Shown here: positions 46,168 to 61,100 of the stretch, in pieces
Position numbering within the stretch: the stretch's first letter is position 1
Layout: each line of letters starts with the position of its first letter
Assembly: GCF_003073045.1 (NCBI RefSeq)
Contig: NC_037599.1
Location: 23,812,555-23,876,554 of the forward strand
Direction: 5' to 3'
From: Pomacea canaliculata
Lineage: Eukaryota; Mollusca; Gastropoda; Architaenioglossa; Ampullariidae
DNA: 64,000 bases
Translations under genes and position numbers: made by a program
The notes under the pieces: generated by a model
Told to the model about the DNA's origin: nothing
Databases searched by the model: none
Seen by the model: the letters and a program-made list of their open reading frames with translations, nothing else

Positions 46168-49100
46168 TCATCTCCTGCCTTTCCGCTTGTTCTTTTTGCC
46201 ACCATTCTCTGTGAGAGAGTCCTGTGTGTTCTGCGATGTGGCAAGAGGCACAGCGTGCCCCGTTGTTTTAATGTGTTCAAACAGTTTGTTGCGAGAAGGG
46301 AAGACTTGATGACATATAGCACATACTAAAGATTCTTTCACCTGAGGGGAAAAAAAAAACCAAATCAAAATGAGAAACAAAAGCATGCTGGACTAAGACA
46401 ACAAAGATGGGGGTAAGGTCTACCAGTTGTGAAACATATGCTTATAAGCACTAATATTTTTACAAGAACTTCATCTTTAGGGCTACTTTCAAAATCAACA
46501 CAGCATACAACAAGGAGCTACAAATGCTAGGACCCAAAAAACGAAATAAAGTCAGCAAAAATTGTACATCTGGTTTGTATCTGTATGCAATAATAATAAA
46601 AAAAAAGCAAGAGACTGACTTCAAACTGAAAATGTTTCAAAATGCTTTAAGTTATGTGCTGACTTTTATGGATAAGACGTTAAGAAGCTAAATATCCCAT
46701 ACTTGTACACTAAAATCATATCTAAAAACAAAATTTATACTCTGCGTAACTCCATATCATAGCCTAATGTTAGTCAAAATCGTAACACCCTGTGTACATC
46801 CAACATTCCTGTCAAAGCAGATAACTGACTGCCTGTGTAGTTTTTGATGAGAAGGGATGGTTAGCTGTTTTCAATTTTTAACTTTTCTTTCCCCTCTTGC
46901 TCCAAGTTTAAAAATCCCTTCTATGTCTGCGACCTATTTTGTGCTGCACTTTACCTTTGCTGACTTAACAATTTTCCCCTTGGAATGTTCAGCTTTATCA
47001 GTTTTTGTTGCCGTCTCCTCCGTAACAGTCTTTGTTTGTTCACATTCCATCAGCGTAGCTGCCTCAGTGGCATGTTCTGTGTTGCAAGGGACAGCTTCTG
47101 CATTGTTTGTTGCACCTGATTCCTGTGCAGCAGTGCTGGGACTGGCGGCTAATGAACTGAATTCAGTGTTTTCCTGCAAATAGAAACAAATAGTAATAGT
47201 TATTAAGATAATGCTTATGTTAACGGAGATGAATTTAATAAACTTGTTTGGGGCACATGCTAATGGAGTTATAAATTAAACTTTTGTTAACTCTGGGCTC
47301 AGAGTTTTATGTCAGAATGGTTAAGCCCAAGCTGTAGTCAGGCTTACTGCTGCAACCAGATTACCCTAAGTAAAGATTTCAGATTTCTTAGACCAAGTTT
47401 AACAAAAGAAGTTGCCAAAAGGTTTGAAAACAGTTGGGCTATGGTACTGATACCAGTTTTATCTCTCAAGGGAAGATGGAAAGAGGAGACAGGTGAGCGA
47501 GAAATTGGCCCATCAGAATTTTAGTTCATGCTACACTACTAATGAATGATCAGACCTTAGTTCAAGGCCAAATGAAAACTAACCTCCCTTCCAGCACCAG
47601 CATCACTTTTCTTCTCTTTCTTTTTGTTTTTCTTGGATTTTGGTTCTCTGTAATGAGGAAAATGTGTATTAAATGGCCACCAATAAATAAATATCTTCAT
47701 AGAATACAACTACAGTGCCCTTTAATTTCCATCAAGGACCCCTAGTTTCACCTAACCCTAACCCTACCAGGTGAACTTAGAGGTCCTTTACAAGACAAAT
47801 ACTGTAAATGCTTCAGCTTTTAAAAGTGCTTAGAATCACTTCCCATGATGCTACTTCCCAAGTCTAACTTTTCATGCCCTGCTTTATCTTCTCTTCTTGA
47901 GGGTGCTACATGTTTTGGGTAGAAATCCTAAGAATAAAATAAATTAAAAAAAAAACACATTCAGTTTTAAAGTACAAAAATATAATAATAAAGCAGCTTA
48001 TGTAAGCAAAATGCCTGAAACACATGCAATAACAGGACATTTTATACTGAGAAAGTGTTGCCTTATACATAGTAAGATGACAGCTAGTCACCTTCAAGCA
48101 GTCAGCCTCTACCTTAGTTTCAAATAAGTGGTTTTACTAGTTTATCTTGATTTTTCAATGAGATGACATTGACTGCTTGCACTACTAAATACCACTAAGC
48201 ACAGTACTAACAAAATTTTTAGTTAGTATGGTAATCTCATCTTTAGTTTTTCTTTTTGAAAATGGGTGTGTCAAGTTTCAGAAAACCCTTTTCCTGTAGC
48301 TGATCGAGAACATTAATTTGTATGGTGATAGTTTTACCTTCTGGAGTTGGTATCTTCATCATCTGCTGCCTGAAGTCTGCTCACTAACAAAGTCAGCTCT
48401 TCATCACTATTTCATTCACCTGAAAATGTACATTTGAAGTGCAGATGGATTTGCTCCCAGCCATCTTTCTTGCCTTTCTCTCACCTTCCTCTCCTTCTCT
48501 CTCAATTGCACACATGCACTTGCAAACATCCATGCGCACAGCCTACATGAAAAACAAAGTGAATAAAACTGAACATACCTGTGCTTTTTGGCGTCTCTTT
48601 TTCTTTTGTTTCTTTGAAAGCCTGTAAAAACAAAGAGATTACAGCTCAGTTTCTGCATCTGATCCAGCTGTTCTAAAATGCAAACACTTTAACTTGTATA
48701 TTGAAGGCACGTGTGCATGCAAACACACAAACCTTCCTACTCTTGCTCAATCTCTCACACACACACACACTGTGATTAATAACACACAAAAGAATTTTTT
48801 TTAAAGCAAGGTGATGCAAAAGTCTTCACTGCAATGGGAACTACTAATCAGTATAATGACCTGGTAATGCCAGATGATAAAAACTATAGTGTCTAAAACA
48901 CATTTTTAAAAACAGAAACAAAAATAAGGACATAAATGTTCTAACCAGTTAACCAACCCAACAAAGTAAAAGCTTGAATTTTGAAAACTCGCTGCTGCCA
49001 TTTCAATGCCCATTAGCTGCCTTCATGCTGTCATGAAGACAAAACAGTCTTTATGCTTTGTCCCCAATCCCACCTTGTCCAGCTGCCAAACTTGCTCAGG

Positions 49101-52100
49101 GCACATGGAAACAAAAAACCCAAGTTTCTCTACCTCTTTCAAAGCAGTGTCCTCTTCTTGCACATGGGCACCACTGGCCCACAGAGCTGTATCAGAGTTT
49201 ACATGTGTCAGCTTAGAATGATCACATTTAGCCCTGTGGGCTGTGCAGGGAACAAGGTAGGCGAAACCTAACCTGACAGGTGTCAAGATTTACAACACCT
49301 CAACATGTTCAGGCACTGACCTAGTCCAGATGACTTCTACAACTCTAGGCAATGTCCCTCTCTGTGTCTGAAGAAATGTGTCAATTTAAACTCTTAGACT
49401 AAGTCTAATTTTTAGTGTCTGGAGACTCTTTGCTGACTGCTCAATTGCTTGTCTGATACAGGCAATATACAGCATCATGTCAGTGCATGCGCAAAGCATT
49501 TGGAAGCAATGTGTTGTACAGCACTAGCAACAGACACACCATGTCTAATCTTTACCAAATGCAGAAATCAGTAGACTAAAACTTCAATATTTTCAGACAT
49601 TGACAATGTCACAGGTATTTGATACAATAGCTTGAACAAATATGTAACTTTGACAAGAATTATTCTGAGAACCAAAGGCATCAGCTTCCCAGTCTTGCAT
49701 GCCACGCTGGCGCTGATTATATGGACGCTGCCCCAGGCTGGATGGTTAGAAATAAAGAATAACTCCCCTGAATGGCAGCACAGTTTAACAGTTGGTGGAC
49801 TGATGTTTTGTACATTATAAATGCAAAGAATACACATTTATTTGGCAGGTTTGACAGTTGAGAGACCTTTCAGATATTGTTATAGCATTCAGAAAACAAA
49901 GATGAAGATAATGACATTGGTTTCTCAAAAAAGGTGGTTGGTCTGAGGGCCCTTTCAGATGATGTTAGTTATGATGATGCAATGATAATGATATTAGTTT
50001 CTTACAAATAGTTGCTCACTTTACACAATCTGATCATGACATTAGAGTTTCCCTAAATTTGTTTGAATTGCATAACCTTTGGTGATTTACCTTGAACAGA
50101 AGTAGCCAATGCTGTAGTGAACAGATTTGTTCTTTTAGTCAATTAACGTCACCTAATGTCAAGGTAAAGTCACTAACCGCTCCCCGCTCTGGCTTGAAAA
50201 ATATGAGATTTGAGATGCAAGGAAACAATGCAACATTCTCATCTCTACAAAATTATCTGATGCCATAAAACTGAAGTATATTGTATACTCATAAACAATT
50301 GGTATTGAAATCCTGACAGTTTACGTCAAGTGTTTAGACTATATCTTGGCCATTGCTCACCCTCAAAATTTTTAAAGCTTTCAAGCTAGACCCTGCCACT
50401 CCTACCATAATTCTCCAGCACAAAACACTTTCTGATGGATAACAAAGTGATCAACACTGTACAACAATGCACTGTCTGCAAAGTCCATGTTCTTGACACA
50501 CAATCTGACACCAGTCTGACTACACCTGTCTAGTCAAGGCAATAACCCTTTAGCCCAACCAAGCTACCTGTCATCTATGCCACACAGGAAAACATAGGCA
50601 CTCATGTTGCCTTCTGTCTTTTTTTGACATAAAAATTTGCTTTCTTCTCTTCCTTTCATAACTATTGCTTTCTCTTTATAACAGAATAACTTGGACTTTA
50701 TTTCAAAGACTATTAACCTATTAACCTGGTGTATAAAATTACAAGTCACAAAATCTATGCTTTCAGCATTTGTAAACAGCCCAGATATAAAAAAATAAAA
50801 CAAGATCAACTATAGTGTTCAAACATCTTGTCTGAATGCAAAGAACTGAGCTTATGAATAAAGGTAACTCAAGTACTCTATTCGCAATTTCAAACAAATT
50901 TAATAAACTTATGCCTTTGCCAGGTTCCTTGGTGGATGCAGATTTCTCCCCGTTCCACATGCCTCTTTTCACCACTCAAGGGAGACAAAAAGGTTGGGGG
51001 ACAAAGACACAAACAGATGCTTTATAAAGGCTCACCAGTCTGTGGCGGGCACACTGCCTTGGGACCTGTCTGGTTGACTTGTCTGTCTAGAAGGAAAGCA
51101 GATTACAAAATGCACTCTACCTCTTGTGCACATATTCCAAAACAGCTTAAATGTGAAATGGTTTCAATGTTTGTACATATGTGCTATATGTGTAAGCCAA
51201 AAGAACAAGTCTGCAGGTCAAGAAGAAGGTACATCTTGGCTGGAGTCCTGAGAGTGTTTACAGCTTGCAGCAACACTTTCTCAACTGCAGCTTTTATCTT
51301 CTTGTTGGTGCTAGTTAATATCAGGAAAAAAGCCAAACCATTGCTGCTTCAATGTGTTCACTCGTAATTACAATGAGGTCACTGAACAGAAATGGAGGAA
51401 CACTGAGCTGCAAGATGACAGTTTTCAATATTCTTCTGCTTGCCATGTGGGTTGATGCTTTGGGGTTCAGGCCGCAGCTGAAGTCTGAGGAACCCATTAT
51501 CACCAGTTCAGCAACCAGCATCAAAGTCGAAAAACGCCTTTCTGCTGTGGAAGAGATCCTGCTGGAAACGAAAACAATGGTGCAGCAGATGAAGATGTCA
51601 CTGCAGTCCATGCAGCAGGTAGAGAGCTTGCTGGTGCTTCTTCTGGAGGAGATTCTACTCTCAGTTTCTGACCCACCACCCAGCACTCAGAGCAAAGGTG
51701 GCGAAGACAGTGATGAAGCAGCACAAGCAGCTGACACAGCTGGAGTGGACAGTGCTGAAACAACTGATGTAGAAGAAGAGGAAAATGCCCCTGATTTGCA
51801 GTTCATTCATCAAGATCCCATAGACACTCTTCCAATGCTCTCTGTACAGCACCAAGATGCCAACTCAGTGCTCCGCACCTTGATACAGAGAAGCATGAAT
51901 CTGCATAATAATGTACTGGCCAACAACCCTCAAATGATCAACAATGCCATGGCCTTTGGGTTTCCAGGAAAGTGTGCTGAGTCAAACCAAAACCCCTTGA
52001 CAAAAGCTGACATGCCCCTTGAAGAAGTATTGTATCAAGCTGCTCATGTCGGCCCAGCATTGCTGCCATGGAGATGTCCAATCAAGGTGATGAGGCTCAC

Positions 52101-55100
52101 ACTGAAGCACTAGACAGTGCAGAAAATCTGCAGTCTCTGCCTACCACATCCAGTGCATTTCAAGATTTGGTGTCAGGTCACAGACATCAGGAGCCAAACA
52201 AAAATTTAGCAAATGCTTCCCTATCATCCAGTAAGCAGCAGGAAAGTCTCGGCAACAGTTCTCTGGTCCTTGCATCTTTGAAGGTAGGAAGTCAAGCATT
52301 CTTTCCTTCTTTCTCTCATCCTACCACAATGTATGACAGGTTGGTCATCTACTGACACCTGCTATGTAAAATTGTCAAAGCTATCTCCTGGATTAATTTG
52401 AGCTTTTCCTGCACTTATCAGCAACAAAGAGAGGATAAAGCAAAGAAATATAAAATGATAACACACAGAAAAAAGTGATTGAAGGTCTTAAGTATGAGAA
52501 TAAAAGAAATCTATTGCCACTTTTGACCAGCAATATTTCCCCAGAGTGCCATCAGGAATATGCCCCATGAAGATAAAAAAGAATTAAGAATGAGAGAACA
52601 ACATATTTCAATAAAAAGAACCCTTTCCTTCCTGAAAAATTCATTTTATCTACTGCCCTGATTCTGTTTCTTTCATAACCTGCAGGATTATTCAACTACT
52701 TTTCTCTGTTTAGTCATCTTAGTCTGATTGTGGGTACCGACTTATTATCTGTTTGCAAGAAGTATCACGTCATTAACATCAATAATGAATTTGTCAGCTG
52801 CATTTGATGCACTTGACCACGACAACATTTTTCTCCAGTGCCATCTTGCTATTTTCGGCTTCTCTGGCACTGTTTTCAACTGGTCTGGTCCTACCTGACT
52901 GTTTGCACCCAGTCTTTAGTAGTTATGGCTCCCATATCATCATCTGCCACTTTGAAGAGTGAGGTGCCTTAAAGCTCTGTGCTTGTGCGCTTACATTGTA
53001 CATTCAGCCTCTTGGTCTAACTATCCCCTACAAGGGCCTGCAGTCTCACGTGATGCTAATGACACACAGATGCTAGTATCTTGCCTTGCTTGTCAACTCT
53101 AATAGGTGTGTACCATCACATAGCAAACAGTATATTCTGTCAATGCCTAATGTCCATCAACAAACTGAAAATGACTGACAACAAAACTGAGGTCCTTCCC
53201 ACAGCCTTGGCAAATTGAAATGTGTGCCATTCTCTACAACTACTTTCCCTGGGGTGAACTTCTCTCTTTCCCAGACAGTCCAGGAACTTGGTGTTATTTA
53301 TTGATACATCATTGTCTCAAGAATCTCATAACTATGCAGTCTCCAAGTCCATCCTCCTTGATCTACTTGTCTACTTTTGTGTTGTCCAGGCTGAATTGGT
53401 GCAACTCTAAACTTGTCAATAGCCCTAACCGACTACTGGACAAAATTAGGAGGGCTCAGAATAGTGTCAAGCATTATCTTCTGCAAGCAGTTCCAGGGAA
53501 TTTACAATAAATTGGTAGCCAGTGGACAAAGGGTACAAGTTGCATGTTTTATGCAGACAAAGTTATGAAATTCTTTCTGCTCACCAAAATGTAAAACAAT
53601 TTTTTTTACAAATGAAAACATTATTATGTTTTTCTTAGGCTTTGCAACCTGCAAACATGGAAGGAAGCGCAAGAATTGGAAAGGAGAACAGACATGATGC
53701 CACTGAAAAACAAGCACCTAATACAGCAATGCTCTCCTGCAAAAACATGGGCAGTATGTGGGATCTGACCAGTCTGCACAGATTTCTAAACAAATCAGGG
53801 ACAGCAGAAATCTTGGCAAAGACATGAGTTCACTCACTTCTGAGGCCTTTACAAACAATTCTTCACCTGGAAATTTAAATAATGGGGATGATGGGGGAGA
53901 AGATGAGGTGAAGGTTGTGGAAGATGAGGCGAAGGTTGTGGAAGTCAACAAAGCACATGGGCAGCTGTCTAGACAATGGAACAGTCCGCAGCTAACAAGC
54001 AGCCAGCAGGACAGTACTATCAGTGAAGATATTTCTTTGTCAACAGTTTTCAACACCAACCATAGTAACATTCACGATGAAGATGACAGTCCAGGTGAAT
54101 CTGAAGCTTTACAAACCAACGATGGCAATCAGGGACTTTCCCAGTGGCACCAAAATCCAGACCAAGATTTCTCTTCTTCTGAGGATGGTGAGCCTCACAC
54201 TGGGGCAGAAAATGCTAGAGGTAGTGATGAAACAATGCAAGATGGTGAGAAGCCTTCTGATTCAGATGACCTCCAGAATTACAATGGTGCTAAAAATGAT
54301 GATGATGATAAAGCGTTGAGCAGGGAAAACGCAAGTGACACAGACTCCATGCAAGCCAGTGGAAGCATGGAAAATAACAATGATGGACTTGTTGATGTGA
54401 ATGATGAGAGCAAGATGTTTCATGATATGATGTCTAATACAAGAACAGATCAAACAGACAAGGACAGCACGGACCAAGATAGCAATGCAAATCCTGCTGA
54501 GATTCGTTCTTCCACCAATAGTGCTAGTGATGAAGACACCGATAACAAAGAGAATTTAGAGGTAGGAAAGGAAGATTTAGTTAATTTGGAGGCGAAATCT
54601 GAACTTAGCGAAACCCATTCACTGGATTCACATGATCTTTCATCTGATGAACATCTCTCAGAATACCCACAGCAAGGCTACACACAAAACAGCCTGATGC
54701 CCCTTGATCGAAAAAAGCGCCAAAGTTTTGATGATGTTCTGCTTTACCTGCTGGATGACTTGGCTGCAAAGAAAGAAAGCAGTAAGGGTATGCTGAGCAC
54801 TCTTCTGCAAAGATTTAAAGATAAGCAACAGCTGTATATGAATGGTACCACCGGCAACCACAGCAACATCACGGTGAGCAGTGTGCCAGGAAACGCATCA
54901 GTGACTGAACAGAATGAACTGACTAACAATGGGGACGATGAAAGAGTCATGATGCTGGGCTACAGTAATGCTACAAATGTAAGCATGGAAGAGATTGAGA
55001 AAGAGGCAGCAGCAGGTACCAATGCACTGCAGAGTTCTGCCACAACAGAATCTGCTGAATATAGATCTTTAAGCACTGACGTGCCTGGACCATCTGACCA

Positions 55101-58100
55101 GACCATACAAAGCCATGAAGGATCAAGGACTCCTTACCAGGATGAGCTATCAAGCCAGATGTACAAATCAAACACGAATCAAGATCAGAGACAGAATGAA
55201 GACAAACCTGCTGATTCCAAAGCTGGTCAAAATCAGAGGGTCCAAGAAAAGCTTGAGAGAGGCCAGAATCAAGGTGATAGTAGTGACAACAGAGGTCATG
55301 TTACCAGCAACAACCACAGCAACAGACACAATAAAACCATTGACAATGATGATGGAAGTGATGATGATAAACCAACTAAAACAGCAGAAACAGATACTGA
55401 TATAGCAAAAGCATTGATGACGAAGATGATACTATGTCACAGCAATCCTCATCACAGGAGTCTATTGAATCCAGAGCCAGTGTGCGACTCCAACGCTCAC
55501 CTTATTTTCCCAGCTATGCTACTGGCAGCAGAAGCAGGCAAAGCAGCAAGGAGAAGATAATGGTATATGCATTGAAAAGCAGACAAGCACGCAGCATACA
55601 AGCTTATCCTCCCCATGTTTTACAAAAAGGTCCCATTAACACACATCAGAAATCCTGGCACAGTAATGACAGAACCATGTTGTCAGGGCCCTGGAATGAT
55701 GCATCCCAACAGATGTCGTCATTCGGAGGCAGGGACGTCCTTGCTGAAGACTCAGGTCACAATGGGGGAAGTACCAAAAGGCTCCTGACAGCCTTCCTCC
55801 TGGCTCTCTTTGGTCCCCAAAGTCAACAGGGGAATGGAGAGGAACAGGAGATGGAAGAACCCGAAGAACAAGCTGTGGAAGACAGCGCAGCCACCACAAC
55901 ACCAGTTTTGCGACCTGAACAAGTGCAAACTTTGCAGGACTCTATTGTTCGTTTCTGGAGGCTTCTTACCAGGGCTAGTGAAGATTCATCTGCATCTACC
56001 ACAGCGACACCCACATCACCAGCAGCTGATGAAGCTGCACCATCATCAGAGTCAGAATCCACTTCAACATCACTAAAGCCTTCCTTTCTGCCTGAAGCTG
56101 CTGACAGACAGCCTAGCAACTACTAGACCACCAGACAGTATTAGCAGATGCCACTTGACACCTCCACTATCTTATCCTAAGACAATAACACTTCTCAAGC
56201 AAGATTCACCAGCATTTCCAGGGTTAAACCTATTCAAACCATTCTTAAGACACACAAAAGGTTCTGAATTAATTTGCTATTAAATAGTGCTAAAATCAGT
56301 CCAGTATATCATAAAGTATATTGTATGAACTATCCCTTCCCCCAAAATGTTACATTCCATAAAAACAAAAACACCAAATAAAGAAATGACAGAACAGCTA
56401 CACATGTAAATGAAAATGGTAAGCTTCAATAATGATGCCTGGTGACTATGGGAAAGAAGAACAAAAATACTCGCCCCTGAATGCATGTGACCTTTGACTT
56501 ATTCCTTTCCCTAAAAACGAATCTCGATGTGCATAACCCCTAGCTTTAGCCTGTACAGTAAAATGTTGTATTCCTTTACCTCTAGAGCTTCATTTTAGGT
56601 CTGTTTTCTTCAGCGACAATGACATGAAGTAAAGTAGTTTCTCTAAATCAATAACTAAATCTGCAACCTGTCTGAGCAGTACTGCACAGTTCAACTACAG
56701 CAACTTTCAAAGAGCAGTACTAGACTGGTAAGCCAAACAAAACAGAATAAAAAGCTAGAGTGAGCAGAATTAAAATCAATTATATTAACTGCTTTTTTAA
56801 ATTAGCAACATTTTTATTAAAACTGTTTTCCAATTTGATGTAAAGCTCTTCACTATATGAAGCATTGCTTTTTTTTCTACACATCTTTTACCTCCCTATT
56901 TTGCTGACCAGTTGATATGACATTAATACACTACAGTCATGATGCAGTAAATAGCCTGGGTCTAATCTTAAATGTTTAGGCAAGAAAAACTAAACTGTGG
57001 AAAATTTTAATCATTTTCTCAATATTTTGTACTTTCCATTTACCCATAACAGTTAAAGAAATTAAACAAAATTCAGCTCAAAAGCAATTTCAGTTATAAA
57101 ACTCTGTATTGTGTACCGGACACCCTAGAGACTCAGCTACACTTATCAGAGAAGGACAGATCATGAATGAAAGGCTGGTCAGCAGTGTTACTTCACACCT
57201 CCACCTCACCCTTATGACAAAATTGGTCAAGGGACTAAACTGACTAGATTTTTTAAATGTCAGAATGAATGTGAGTGTATGCTGTACATGTGGACTGACT
57301 AGCTAATACTAATCATAGCTTTTGACCACACAATATTATCTTCTACGACTACTGTTGTGGAGTTTCACACCTCACAGAACCCATACAGGTATAACATACA
57401 GTCTCCCTTCACAAATCAAGTTACATACAAAAGCACAGCTCTACATTTAGAAACATAGAAAACTATTCTAATTCCTTAATTATAAACTGAGAGAACTGCC
57501 CGTCAACAGTTTTATGTTTCCCATGTTATTAACTCTTCACACTTACATCTCATTTGTGTCAATTGTCCATCTTGAATGAGTTAACAAACAATGATAAGCT
57601 AGTGGTGTTATTTTTATACTCATTCCATTTGGTTTTAGTAGGACTGTTTATTTTTTCATAATGTTTTTTTGCTAACAGCTACTGCTACCTACTTCGCACA
57701 GTCAGCAGTTTTCAAAGATTAACAGAAAAGTGTCAATGATGATTTTACAGAAGTCCATCATGAATGGACATAATGTGTACAACATCTGTCAGTCAGCAAT
57801 ATCACATTGTTTTAAAAAAAGTCACCACTGCATGTTATTTTTTCCCTTCCAGTATTATGTTGTTATTATGTAATATTAAGTATGCCATGCATGTACGCTG
57901 CCCTCCTATTAAACTGTGTAAACCACTCATTGTAGCAAATGCTTATAAAGTATAAACTAATGACTGAATCCAATACCTGTATCAGTATTACATGTACAAA
58001 CCTAAGCTATAAATGTTTTAGTAAAAACTAGCAAAATTATTTTGCATGCCTTACACATGCAATGAGTAAGTTTTAACTCCTTTCAGACAGAAACACGCGA

Positions 58101-61100
58101 AGACAAAAGGGCATCACTTTTTTTGAAGTAACAGCCACTCCTGCTGATACTTAAATTGAATGTACCTGGGTGCACAGTAAACCCATGAGAATGACCATTA
58201 GCTGTCCTAAAACAAGATGATGTGATCAAAATAAGGTGAGCTATTCTGCTCCATGAAGTCTAACATTTTTAAAATCTATGTAAGGACACAAAAATCTAAC
58301 ATGATGTATCCCTGAAATGGGTGTGGGTAGTACACAAAATATTGATCTTGTAAACTATTTCTAGACTCCCCACACTGTTACAGTCAGCCCCACATAATAA
58401 AAGATGGCTAAAATAGTTCCATCCCAAAGTGCCCATGGGAAACTTTTACATGCACTTCTAAATGCACTCCCAAGTGAACTGAGCAGTGTATGTCATCAAT
58501 AAAGAAAAGACAAAGGAATGTGTGCAAAATGCAGATAAATGTTTGACAAAGACTTACTCATACTCATAAGAGATATACACTTTAAAGTCTTAATCTACCA
58601 TTGTATCATTTATTTTTGGAAATAAACATGTCAAATTATTCCTGCAAGCTTGTTGGACTCACCTTGATTTGTTGCTTTGTTCTTCCTCTTCTGCAGAAAC
58701 TGCCTCTGCATCTTGCAAATCTTCCTCCTTCATGTCACTTTGTTTCTCCACTGTTTTTGCATTTTCCTCAAATGGCTTGCCATTCATGTCTGGTATGTCT
58801 TGTTCCACATTTTCAATGTCTTCCCCTAGGCTTGCTCTTGCTAAGGCCACCATTTCAGCATGTTTTTTAGACTTTTTGTGGTTAGAGATTCTAAGGACAG
58901 ACATGCGAAGACATAAAAATTTGTTCACACTGGCATTTACAATTAAAATTTATCACCGAAGGCTCTAATAGCTTTCTTTCTCTCACCAACCAAGATTGAG
59001 TGTTTATTTTAGAGTTGTTAAAAGCTGCTTTGTACAACCAAAAAAAGCTTCATAGTTATTTATAGAAAATGCCAGATGAGCTGAAAAATATAAATGTGAC
59101 AAGTAGTCTAAAAAGAATATTGCAAGAATACTCTATAGAAAAAACATTTTTGACAAAAACTCACTACAACATTTCCAAAAATCTTATTTTCGAGTGACGG
59201 CTGCTTTTTCCTCAATGAACAAATTTGCACCTAAACAAAGAGAAAAATTACTCACGCATTTTCACTCTTGAAAGCCTTGCCACAGGCCAAACAATAGAAT
59301 TCATCCCAATCTTCCTCCAGATCTTCACCAACTCCTGAAACTAAATTAATGACAGGATAACACTAATGGAAACATTGCTCTATGCATACTGTTACATTCT
59401 AGTCAATAAATCTCGTAGTGCTTTGTATTATCTACAGAAATATATGGATTTCATACAAAAGACTTGCAACACAAAGATTTACTGTTGATATACTGTTGAA
59501 GCAGTATGGCACTAAAAGTGGAAGAACATTAAGAACCCCACCATTTGCAGTATTATCGTCATCCTCCTCATCGCTGCCGTTATCACTGTGACTATGGTCC
59601 CCAAACTGGTCAGCCAGATGGGCCTCCAGCTGCTGAAGGTCCGTCTCAAGACCAGACATGGCTGACCAACCTGTCTCTTGATATTCTTCCTGTCGTCTGC
59701 ATAAATATTCCATTTATTTTCCACTCTGATTAAATGGGATGTCATTATGTGAAAAACAGTCTAGCGATGCATAGCACTAAATATTAAATAAAAGAGTAAA
59801 AGTTCCTAGAGGTTAGAGGCCATAAGGACAGTGAACTATGAGTGGTCCACCATATCTAAGGCATATGGAAGGAAGACAATAGCTGTCTCCCACCACAACC
59901 CTTTACCTTCTCTAATAAATCAGGTGTCCACAAACGAATTATATAATATGATACATAATTTTTCAATCAAGTCATGATCTGATGATATTCTGCTTACAAC
60001 ATTAGACAGACTATGATGGCCTTCCTTCCACAAATACATTTATTAATGTAACAAATGTTTTTTATAAAATGACACATTGGCAATCTGGACTTAGTCTGAC
60101 ATGGATTCCTGGTTTATGAAAAGTGCCATCACAAAACAAATCTTCCCTTAAAAAATGTTTTATAAAAACAGGAAATAATGCAATAAAGACAAAATGAGCA
60201 TTTAGCAGTGAATTCAATTTAAAAAAAAACACCTTCACCAGCTATGTAAAAAGTTACAGTATAATTTATTTGCTTCATCTACTCAAGGATAGTGTACTAC
60301 TACCTTTGAATAAGCAGGTTGAAGGGCAAGTCTTTTATGATACACAATCATGAAGATGATAGTTAATAATGCAAGTACAATACAGTGACGGTGTCTCTAT
60401 TGTTTACTCAAAACGCATGGCATGAGAATTCGAAAACATTTTGAAAACAATGGGATAAAATGAAAAAAATAATTATTTTCACTAACCTTACTCTTTCCTT
60501 TATCTCTTTCTCTCTCCTTTCTTTTGTTTTCTTATCGATCTCAGCTGCTCTCTCCTCCAGCTTGCGCTGTAGTGAAATTAGAAATTAGAAGGCAGTGAAA
60601 AATCAAACAAATTGTGTGACTTATTGCAGTGCAATAATTGGTAAAGTGCTAAAAACATCACCATAAAGCTTTTAAAACATTATTGTAATTTATCTTGCAA
60701 ATTAAAAAATTAACAATTTGTTCAAGGCATTTCTTATGAATTAGTAATTACTTAGCTATTTATTCCAGACGTCTTACTTGATTTCGCAGTATTTCCTTAT
60801 ATTTGACTTGAGCAAATTTCAGCAAAGAGAAGCTGGCAAAATGTGCAACTGAATGCTTTTCATTCTGTTAATATCTATGTACACAGCTTTTTTCACGACT
60901 TTTAGCTTCTGTGATTTGTTCTCACCTTATATTCTTGCACTCGCTTGTCTCTCTTTCGAACAAAAGCCACAAGAGCCTAATAAAAAAAAAAAAAAAAATT
61001 GCATGGCCACAAACAATAATTTTCTGACATTTAGTTAAAACTAAAAATATATAGTAGCATGCAATGTCCAAAAAAAGATGGCTCTTTTTAAACTTTTGAA

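Noticed and set aside
47751..47769. Telomere-like CCTAACCCTAACCCTACC
   Set aside because: Only about two and a half units in unique intron sequence; too short to be a telomeric insertion.
52030..52060. A tiny intron in the nested gene to explain the frame change
   Set aside because: The only GT...AG pair gives about 35 nt, below a workable intron length; a single missing base in the CCC run is simpler.
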